12,821 nucleotides of DNA from Pseudomonadota bacterium. Its GTDB lineage: Bacteria > Pseudomonadota > Gammaproteobacteria > UBA5335. The position numbers and the translations under genes are program-made. The stretch spans positions 1 to 12,821 of the forward strand of contig JAJXTQ010000019.1 of NCBI GenBank assembly GCA_021783685.1, written 5' to 3'. Positions 8,059-12,821 of the stretch are shown one piece after another. The notes beneath the pieces are model-generated. The model saw nothing but the letters and a program-made list of their open reading frames with translations. It did not search any database and was not told the origin of the DNA. Within the stretch, counting starts at the first letter, position 1. The number at the start of each line of letters is the position of its first letter.

Positions 8059-9560
8059 GCGAAAATCCCCTGCACATACCACCGATCTTGCCGCCCATCC
8101 CGGAAAACCCACAGCAAGCGGCCATCGCGGTCCAGCGCCTGATAATAGTCTCGCTTTACGGCGGGTGGATCCCACCAGCCGCTCTCGATGCGCTCGGCGC
8201 TGGAGACCAGGCGCCAATGGGTCGCAGCCGCCGGAGCCGGTGCATGGAGCAGCCACGCGGGGCGCGGCGCAGCCGGGGGATGGCTGTCTGCGCGCGTGTC
8301 GGTGCGGATGCCCGAGGTCCGTTCAGGACGATGGTCGTCGGCGAGCGCGAGGATCCTGAGGGCGTCTTCACCCAAGCGATTGCGCAGTTCGTCGAGCAAT
8401 TGCGACCAGTCGAGTTGGCGCGCCGCATGTCCATCGAAAAGATCCGTTGCCGCAGGGCGATGCGGATGCAGATCGGCGCAGGCCAGTTCCAGTGCCAGTA
8501 CCGGTGCCGACAAAGGCGCTCGTTCCAGCTTGCCGCGTAGCAGGTGCAGGCCGTGGCGCCAATCCTGGATGGGTTGCGAGAGTTGCAGCATCAAGGTCGA
8601 AATCGCCGCACGGCGATGGAACAGCCGCAACCGGATGCGGCTCGTCGCAGCGGCGCGTTCGGTCAGAAAGCGGCCCATGGCTTCCATCAGGGCTTCGAGT
8701 ATCGGTGTCAGCACCTCTAGCCGGTCGGTCTCGAGGCTCAGGTCGATGCGCCGGCAGAATCGGATCGGCTGGCGGTAGCGGCCCTCGAGAGAGGGTGTTT
8801 CACCCAATGCTTCTTCCAGTAACCGGACGAGCGCACGGCCATAGCGACGTGCCAGGCCGTCCCGCGGCAACCGCCAAAGATCGCGCAGGGTGCGCACGCC
8901 CAGCGGCGACAGGCGTTGCAAGCCGTGGAGAGAAACCGGCAGGGCGGACAGCGGCAGTTCGCCGAGCGCGGAACGCAAGGCCGCAGGTTGCAGGACACAG
9001 ATCGCCTGCCCGGATCGCGCCAGCATCCAGGCCGCCAGAGGGACGGGGGCGAGGGCGATCCGGGCTTCGAGGCCCAGCCGGGCGAGCATCTGGTCGACCC
9101 TGGATCGCAGTGCGTCCAGGCCGCCGAACAGCCGCAGACTTGCGCCTACCTCGAGCAGCACGGCGTCCGGCCGATCGAGGCTGACCCAATCGGTGAAAGC
9201 CAGGCTCTCCCGCGCCACCGCTCGCCTGCGGCGCGCCTCGCTCCGGCCATCCCGGGTCTGGATGTGCAGTGAAGGGCATACGGCGTAGGCGGCCGGCAGG
9301 GACATCCCGGCCACTACCCCCCGGCGCGCCGCCACCTCGTTCACGGCGTGGATGACGCGCTGGCCGGCACATTCGCGGATCACGGCCCCGGCCACGCCTG
9401 GCGCCCATGGCCGGGCCTGCAGTGCCAGATCGGGAAGATGAATGCACAGCCACAGATGTTGCCGTGTGGGCACCGCCTCGGGCGGCGATGCGGCAAGCAA
9501 GGGCGGTGCTGCGAGGGCGAGGATCGACATGACCTCGCTTTCAGGTCTGGGCCGGGACAT
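8055..9560 (-). CDS. imuB: ImuB, Y-family polymerase-like mutasome protein
   Basis: ImuB is a DinB/UmuC-related protein that has lost polymerase activity and acts as the hub linking ImuA, DnaE2 and the beta clamp. The 501-residue product starts its Y-family domain near residue 35 with LWLCIHLPDLALQA. At that place active Y polymerases carry the D-x-D metal-binding acids, which are absent here. The second acidic motif is replaced by VSLDRPDAVLLEVGASLRLFGG, the form usual in ImuB. The C-terminal part has the family region QLLDELRNRLGEDALRIL and ends WYVQGIFA. TDLF in the middle (about residue 384) resembles a weak beta-clamp motif, a tentative reading. The ATG at 9560 overlaps imuA by 20 nt. 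An ATG at 9530 is also possible, with GAGG only 2 nt before it. The stop overlaps the dnaE2 TTG. Confidence 0.92.
   Translation of the reverse strand: MSRPRPESEVMSILALAAPPLLAASPPEAVPTRQHLWLCIHLPDLALQARPWAPGVAGAVIRECAGQRVIHAVNEVAARRGVVAGMSLPAAYAVCPSLHIQTRDGRSEARRRRAVARESLAFTDWVSLDRPDAVLLEVGASLRLFGGLDALRSRVDQMLARLGLEARIALAPVPLAAWMLARSGQAICVLQPAALRSALGELPLSALPVSLHGLQRLSPLGVRTLRDLWRLPRDGLARRYGRALVRLLEEALGETPSLEGRYRQPIRFCRRIDLSLETDRLEVLTPILEALMEAMGRFLTERAAATSRIRLRLFHRRAAISTLMLQLSQPIQDWRHGLHLLRGKLERAPLSAPVLALELACADLHPHRPAATDLFDGHAARQLDWSQLLDELRNRLGEDALRILALADDHRPERTSGIRTDTRADSHPPAAPRPAWLLHAPAPAAATHWRLVSSAERIESGWWDPPAVKRDYYQALDRDGRLLWVFRDGRQDRWYVQGIFA
8066..8071 (-). promoter_or_regulatory. Ribosome binding site deciding the TTG start of dnaE2
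   Basis: On the minus strand this reads AGGGGA, 7 nt before the TTG at 8058, inside the last codons of imuB. It is the main evidence for the TTG start over the upstream ATG at 8256. Confidence 0.6.
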
Positions 9561-10170
9561 CGGCCCGGCCCAGGCGGATGCGGCCCTGTTTCCAACTGCC
9601 GCGCGCCCGGCGTACCGCCACCCACAGATGCTCGTCCCGGTATTCCAGTTGCAGTCGCACCGCCGCAGGTGAGGTGGCAGCCACCTGGCGCAGAAACACG
9701 ATGCCCAGACCGCCGCCTGCTTCTACGGCGAGTTGCAGGCGCCGCAGGACCGTCTCCGCGCATCGGGCCGGCCAGATCATGACCGCCCCGCAGGCCGGGT
9801 GGCGCAGCAGTTTCTCGGCGCACCACCACAGATCGGCCGGTGTGGCCGGAGCGATCCAGAGGGCGCGCGCCAGATCCAGACCGGCCTGTACCAGACCCGG
9901 CGCGTAAGGGGGGAAGGGAGGATCGGTCCAGACCACATGGCGGCTTTCTCTCTGCAGGCGCAGCAGTGCCGGCAGCAACAGGCGGATTTCTGCCAGTCCA
10001 GGCGCGGGCGTCTGGATTTCGATCAGGCTGCCCAGCGGCCATCCTCCGCCAGGCAGCAGGGCGTCCAGCTCGGCATGCCCGGTGGGGAGGAAGGCGCCCG
10101 CAGGGGCCGCGGTTTGCCCGCCCCGGAACAGCGTCGGGCAATCGGCCAACAGCTGTTCCAGGGGGTTCAT
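9541..10170 (-). CDS. imuA: ImuA, RecA-like translesion synthesis accessory protein
   Basis: ImuA is the RecA/SulA-like accessory protein of the ImuA-ImuB-DnaE2 mutasome and is required for damage-induced mutagenesis. The 209-residue product shows the RecA-fold opening LPTGHAELDALLPGGGWPLGS (about 28-48) followed by LIEIQTPAPGLAEIRLLLPALL, the place of a P-loop. The GKS/T of a working Walker A is missing, so ATP binding is doubtful, as in many family members. VRRARGSWKQGRIRL near the C-terminus is basic and typical of the family. The ATG at 10170 overlaps the lexA stop as ATGA, with no strong ribosome site of its own, so translation is probably coupled to lexA. It sits between lexA and imuB, the standard cassette order. 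Confidence 0.88.
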   Translation of the reverse strand: MNPLEQLLADCPTLFRGGQTAAPAGAFLPTGHAELDALLPGGGWPLGSLIEIQTPAPGLAEIRLLLPALLRLQRESRHVVWTDPPFPPYAPGLVQAGLDLARALWIAPATPADLWWCAEKLLRHPACGAVMIWPARCAETVLRRLQLAVEAGGGLGIVFLRQVAATSPAAVRLQLEYRDEHLWVAVRRARGSWKQGRIRLGRADVPAQT

Positions 10171-10778
10171 GGCGAGTCGATGGTCGTGCGGATGACCCCG
10201 ACCACGACGCCTTCGATGACCAGTTCCTCACGCGCGAGATCGACGATCAGCGTGGGGTAATCGGGATTGGCGGGTTCCAGGCGGGCGGTGGTCTGCTGCA
10301 AGTGCAGTCGCTTGACGGTGGCCTCGCCGTCCCATCGCGCCACGACGATGCGGCCATTCCAGGTCTCGGCGCTGCGCTGCACGGCCACCAGATCGCCGTT
10401 AAGGATCCCCGCATCGCGCATGCTCATGCCCTGCACACGCAGCAGGTAGTTGGCCTTGCCTTTGAAGCATGCCGGATCGATCGGGGCCTCTCCCTCGAGG
10501 TGTTCCTCCGCCAGAATGGGTTGACCAGCCGCAACCCGACCCACGATCGGCAGTCCCGGTCGGGGCGGGGTTTTCAGGCGGATCCCGCGTGCGGTGTGGG
10601 GTGCCAACTCAAGCTGCCCCTTGCGTTGCAGGGCCTGCAGTTGATCGCGAACGGCATTGACAGAAGCAAATCCGAGCGCGCGGGCGAGTTCGGACAGGGT
10701 CGGGGGGGCGCCGTTTTGCGCGATGGCGCGGCGGATCAGGTCGAGAATTTGTTGCTGCCGGGGCGTGAGCTTATCCAT
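10167..10778 (-). CDS. lexA: LexA repressor, S24 family autopeptidase
   Basis: LexA represses SOS genes and cleaves itself when RecA is active on single-stranded DNA. The 203-residue product matches E. coli LexA in length and in key positions. A winged-helix DNA-binding domain (1-70) carries the recognition region ELARALGFASVNAVRDQLQAL (30-50). The cleavage bond is Ala84-Gly85 in RVAAGQP. The catalytic dyad is Ser119 in VQGMSMRD and Lys156 in GEATVKRL. The frame is open to an ATG at 10865, but that extension would translate through the LexA box and adds unrelated residues, so the ATG at 10778 (MDKLTPRQQQIL) is preferred. There is no Shine-Dalgarno before it, because the LexA box occupies the spot. 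It heads the imuA-imuB-dnaE2 operon and represses its own promoter. Confidence 0.95.
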   Translation of the reverse strand: MDKLTPRQQQILDLIRRAIAQNGAPPTLSELARALGFASVNAVRDQLQALQRKGQLELAPHTARGIRLKTPPRPGLPIVGRVAAGQPILAEEHLEGEAPIDPACFKGKANYLLRVQGMSMRDAGILNGDLVAVQRSAETWNGRIVVARWDGEATVKRLHLQQTTARLEPANPDYPTLIVDLAREELVIEGVVVGVIRTTIDSP

Positions 10779-10812
10779 GCTGTAAAAATATACAGTATTC
10801 TGGCGATGTAAG
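10779..10812 (-). promoter_or_regulatory. Predicted lexA operon promoter, possibly leaderless
   Basis: On the minus strand, CTTACA (10807-10812, 4 of 6 to TTGACA) lies 16 nt from TATTTT (10785-10790, 4 of 6 to TATAAT). That -10 is inside the LexA box. With it, transcription would start at about 10778-10779, the A of the lexA ATG or one base before, giving an mRNA with no leader. The absence of any Shine-Dalgarno fits this. The boxes are only moderate matches, so another promoter is possible. Confidence 0.45.
10780..10795. promoter_or_regulatory. LexA binding site (SOS box) of the lexA-imuAB-dnaE2 operon
   Basis: CTGTAAAAATATACAG is a perfect CTGT-N8-ACAG match to the gammaproteobacterial SOS box, with an AT-rich centre. 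It begins 1 nt before the lexA ATG. Bound LexA would cover the -10 region and the expected transcription start, giving autorepression of the whole operon. The match is exact in both half-sites and the place is the expected one. Confidence 0.93.
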
Positions 10813-10940
10813 CATCCGGTTGATACGTGCGCCCTGGCGGCAGCCCCTATAACCCCGGACTCCAATCGGCTCCGTTACCGAACGTGGGAGAAGGTCGCTC
10901 GAAACCCTGGGCGGTTCAGTCCATTAGCGCCAGATGTCTG

Positions 10941-10966
10941 GAATCGGCGACAACGCACGCCGATTC
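10941..10966. repeat. Perfect 9-bp inverted repeat in the divergent region
   Basis: GAATCGGCG (10941-10949) and CGCCGATTC (10958-10966) are exact inverse copies around an 8-nt loop. It has no T-run, so it is not a standard terminator. It could be a regulator site for the WS/DGAT gene or an RNA hairpin. A short palindrome-like CAGATGTCTG (10931-10940) directly precedes it. Confidence 0.55.
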
Positions 10967-11153
10967 AACGCCTCGTTACACTCGCCGAATTGGGCTTCCT
11001 TTCAAGAGGGCGGCGCGAGATGAAGGTTGGGCATCGCACCCACCAGAAAAACCATCCATCACCGACGAGGCTCAGCAACAAGCAGCCACAAGACGGCAAT
11101 GTCTGGATCGGAAAATGCGGCACGCTCAGATTTCGCTTGATCTGTCGAAAAAC

Positions 11154-11185
11154 CCATCAGGCACCGGCAACGCATCGGTGCATGG
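11154..11185 (+). repeat. Interrupted hairpin in the WS/DGAT leader
   Basis: CCAT (11154-11157) pairs with ATGG (11182-11185), and GCACCG (11161-11166) pairs with CGGTGC (11176-11181). A 3-nt bulge (CAG) sits on the left arm and the loop is 9 nt. It lies about 50 nt before the start codon and would include the alternative ATG at 11182. It may be a leader structure or a dyad for a DNA-binding protein. Confidence 0.35.
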
Positions 11186-11223
11186 ATCTGCCCGGGGGGG
11201 GAGGGAGGTTTCACTCAGCCAGC

Positions 11224-11231
11224 AAAGGGAG
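11224..11231 (+). promoter_or_regulatory. Ribosome binding site of the WS/DGAT gene
   Basis: AAAGGGAG lies 4 nt before the ATG at 11236. It supports that start over the in-frame ATGs at 10990 and 11182. Confidence 0.65.
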
Positions 11232-11235
11232 CGCC

Positions 11236-12615
11236 ATGAAAAAGCTCAATGCTCTGGACAATATGTTCTTGTTGATGGATCGGCCCGATCAGAAAATGCA
11301 CATCGTTGCCTATGCGGTGTTCGAAAAACCGGCCGATGCCCCGGATGATTATGTCCAAAACCTGGTCGAGGATATGCGCCGGAATCCCTGGCCATTGCCG
11401 CATCACAACGAAAAACTGCATCGATCGATCGGAACCTTGGGGCGCTATCACTGGGTAGAGGCCGGGGACATGGACATGACTCATCATGTCCGGCTCGTGA
11501 CGCTGCAGGGCCGCAATGCCGATCAGGCCCTTCGTGACTACACGACCGATCTCTATGCAACGGCGCTCGACTACGATCGCCCGATGTGGGAGATGCATGT
11601 CATCGACGGACTGGAACGCCGTAACGAATTCGCCCTGGCGTTCAAGGTCCATCACTGCAGCATCGATGGCATCTCGGCAAAAAATGTGATTGAAGAAGTG
11701 CTCCGACCCGACCCGGCGGACCTGTCCAATCCCGACATGCGCCGTAAAAAGAATCATCAGAAAACACGCTTTGATGCCGGTCTCCCGAGAATGAGCCGGC
11801 GGGAACGCTTGAAGGTGTACTGGAAGGGGCTGGGAACGATCCGCGGCCAGATCAAATCCGGCGAAACCATGCTGGTCCCGCCGCCCGATGCCGTCCCGGT
11901 GACCCGGTTCAACACGCTGGTGGAACCGACCCGAAGCTTTGCCACGACCAGCCTGGCGCTGACACTCGTCGCCGAAATCGCCCGTGCTACGCGCAGCACG
12001 ATCAACGATGTCATCAGCGCCGTCGTCGGCACCGCACTGCGGCGCTACCTCGATGGCAAGGGTGAATCGCCCGCCAAAAGCCTTTATGCAACGATGCCTA
12101 TCTCAATCCATACCGAGGAGGACATGGATCAAAGCAACCGGATCTGCTTTTGCGCCTACAGCCTCGCAACCGATGCCGCATCGTCGACCGAACAGATCGA
12201 ATCCATCCGGCAATCGACGGCCAAGGCCAAAGCGCAGATCCGCAGCGTTCCCCAAAGTGTGCTGTACAGTCTCATGGGGTTGCGCATCCTGTCGCTGATG
12301 ATCAAGCGGTTGCGAGGGAATCGAGCGGTGAATCCGCGCACCATGACCAATGTCCTGATTTCGAACGTGCCCATCTTCAAGGAGGCGCGCTACTACAAAG
12401 GCTCGAAACTGCTGGGACTTTATCCCTTGTCGCTGGTCATGGACGGTATTGGCATCAACATCACGGTCAGCAGTTATATCGATCGTCTGTTGTTCGGCCT
12501 CGCATCGGACAGGACCAAGGCGCCGGACATCGAGAAAATCGGGCAGCACATGCAGGAAGCCTTGGAAGAAATGCAAATGTCCATCTTGGGCCCGCCATTC
12601 CTGCAGGAAGCATGA
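11236..12615 (+). CDS. Wax ester synthase/diacylglycerol acyltransferase (WS/DGAT) family
   Basis: WS/DGAT enzymes move an acyl group from acyl-CoA to a fatty alcohol or diacylglycerol, making wax esters or triacylglycerols stored as lipid bodies at the membrane. The product has 459 residues, the usual size. It opens with LNALDNMFLLMDRPDQKMHI, as in the family. The active-site HHxxxDG is intact as HHCSIDG at 139-145, preceded by the typical DYDRPMWEMHVIDGL (112-126). The second half is the DUF1298-type domain, with NVLISNVP and PLSLVMDGIGINITVSSYID. The frame stays open upstream to 10990, but those 82 residues show no family similarity; ATG 11236 has AAAGGGAG before it. Some family members act on other acceptors, so the substrate is not certain. 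It is transcribed away from the SOS operon and no other lipid gene is in the window. A strong hairpin follows the stop. Confidence 0.9.
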   Translation: MKKLNALDNMFLLMDRPDQKMHIVAYAVFEKPADAPDDYVQNLVEDMRRNPWPLPHHNEKLHRSIGTLGRYHWVEAGDMDMTHHVRLVTLQGRNADQALRDYTTDLYATALDYDRPMWEMHVIDGLERRNEFALAFKVHHCSIDGISAKNVIEEVLRPDPADLSNPDMRRKKNHQKTRFDAGLPRMSRRERLKVYWKGLGTIRGQIKSGETMLVPPPDAVPVTRFNTLVEPTRSFATTSLALTLVAEIARATRSTINDVISAVVGTALRRYLDGKGESPAKSLYATMPISIHTEEDMDQSNRICFCAYSLATDAASSTEQIESIRQSTAKAKAQIRSVPQSVLYSLMGLRILSLMIKRLRGNRAVNPRTMTNVLISNVPIFKEARYYKGSKLLGLYPLSLVMDGIGINITVSSYIDRLLFGLASDRTKAPDIEKIGQHMQEALEEMQMSILGPPFLQEA

Positions 12616-12626
12616 GAGCGCAGACC

Positions 12627-12662
12627 ACCTGGAACGGCGTACTGTGTTGCGCCGTTCCAGGT
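12627..12662 (+). terminator. Strong hairpin after the WS/DGAT gene, probable transcript end
   Basis: ACCTGGAACGGCG (12627-12639) and CGCCGTTCCAGGT (12650-12662) form a perfect 13-bp stem around a 10-nt loop, starting 11 nt after the stop codon. There is no T-run after it (ATCGTGTCC follows), so it is not a textbook intrinsic terminator. It may stop or stabilise the mRNA 3' end, and it could also serve a transcript arriving from the right. Confidence 0.65.
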
Positions 12663-12690
12663 ATCGTGTCCGTGGACGCGAATAATTTAA

Positions 12691-12706
12691 CATAATATCG
12701 ATTATG
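12691..12706. promoter_or_regulatory. AT-rich palindrome, possible operator or promoter element
   Basis: CATAATATCGATTATG has exact 6-bp arms (CATAAT/ATTATG) around ATCG. It lies in an AT-rich island (12680-12706) that stands out in GC-rich surroundings. CATAAT matches a -10 box in 5 of 6 bases on either strand, but I find no good -35 partner. It may belong to a gene beyond the right edge. Confidence 0.35.
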
Positions 12707-12707
12707 C

Positions 12708-12757
12708 GACCCTGGCGCTTGCGCCAAGGCGCAGGGTCAGACGCAGATGCGTGACCC
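12708..12757. repeat. Overlapping inverted repeats in the right-edge intergenic region
   Basis: GACCCTG (12708-12714) pairs with CAGGGTC (12732-12738). The GGGTC inside that right arm can instead pair with GACCC (12753-12757), together with ACGCA/TGCGT (12741-12745 and 12748-12752). The two hairpins share one arm and exclude each other. Smaller dyads (TGGCGC/GCGCCA, TGCGCC/GGCGCA) lie within the first. TGACCCGC recurs at 12752 and 12772, 20 nt apart. It looks like a structured extragenic element; no gene is visible in 12616-12821. Confidence 0.45.
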
Positions 12758-12821
12758 GCGCCGGCCTGCGCTGACCCGCTCCCCGGTGTCCCTTCCGGCT
12801 CCAAATCCCCGGCTCCCCGGG

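Larger units (their letters stand above)
10779..11235. other. Divergent non-coding region between lexA and the WS/DGAT gene
   Basis: This 457-nt region separates two divergently transcribed units. At the left edge it holds the lexA promoter and LexA box. In the middle is a perfect 9-bp inverted repeat (10941-10966). On the right it holds the presumed 5' leader of the WS/DGAT gene with an interrupted hairpin (11154-11185), a G8 tract (11194-11201) and the ribosome site (11224-11231). The open frames crossing it show no recognisable protein and no supported start. I see no convincing sigma-70 promoter for the WS/DGAT gene: TTGATA at 10820 and TATAAC at 10848 are 22 nt apart, too far. Confidence 0.5.

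Noticed and set aside
8480..8515. Short GCCAGT/TCCAGT-like tandem repeats
   Set aside because: They lie within imuB and encode ordinary Ala/Leu/Glu-rich sequence; not an exact or lengthy repeat.
10820..10853. TTGATA and TATAAC as a plus-strand promoter for the WS/DGAT gene
   Set aside because: The spacing is 22 nt, too long for a sigma-70 promoter, and it would leave a leader of about 380 nt.
10779..10865. N-terminal extension of lexA to the ATG at 10865
   Set aside because: It would translate through the LexA box and promoter; the 203-residue form aligns with E. coli LexA at every key residue.
10827..11348. Plus-strand frame starting with GTG across the divergent region
   Set aside because: No recognisable protein, no ribosome site, and it runs into the WS/DGAT gene in another frame.

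Overview
The window is a GC-rich bacterial chromosome segment. The gene families point to a proteobacterium, probably a gammaproteobacterium: an E. coli-type LexA (A84-G85, S119 and K156 all align), an E. coli-type SOS box, an ImuA/ImuB/DnaE2 cassette, and a wax ester synthase/DGAT. I cannot name a genus from sequence alone. I see no mobile element, CRISPR array, tRNA or rRNA.

Layout: (1) 1-817 (+) is the C-terminal half of a citramalate synthase (cimA), cut by the window edge. (2) 902-2389 (+) is a Ycf46-type AAA ATPase of unknown cellular role. (3) A minus-strand block runs tail-to-tail with it: an SDR oxidoreductase (2418-3239), then cobS (3349-4104) and cobC (4101-4715). The last two overlap by ATGA and act late in cobalamin assembly. 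(4) 4930-10778 (-) is one long SOS operon, lexA-imuA-imuB-dnaE2, transcribed right to left. It starts at a perfect LexA box (10780-10795) one base from the lexA ATG. (5) 10779-11235 is a non-coding divergent region with hairpins and a G8 tract. (6) 11236-12615 (+) is a WS/DGAT acyltransferase, followed by a perfect 13-bp hairpin. (7) 12616-12821 is non-coding, with an AT-rich palindrome and overlapping hairpins.

How the genes work together: DNA damage should trigger RecA-stimulated LexA self-cleavage. That would derepress lexA itself and the co-transcribed ImuA/ImuB/DnaE2 mutasome, giving inducible translesion synthesis. The three mutasome genes are packed with overlapping starts and stops (ATGA, a 20-nt overlap, TTGA), so they are probably translationally coupled. 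CobC and CobS form a small module for building the lower part of cobalamin. CimA makes citramalate for the threonine-independent isoleucine route. The WS/DGAT enzyme would make storage neutral lipids.

Most of the window is recognisable housekeeping or stress biology, and I do not see a clearly new system. The points most worth a second look are the LexA box abutting the lexA start codon (a possible leaderless, self-repressed SOS operon), the TTG start of dnaE2, the structured leader of the WS/DGAT gene, and the structured sequence at the right edge.
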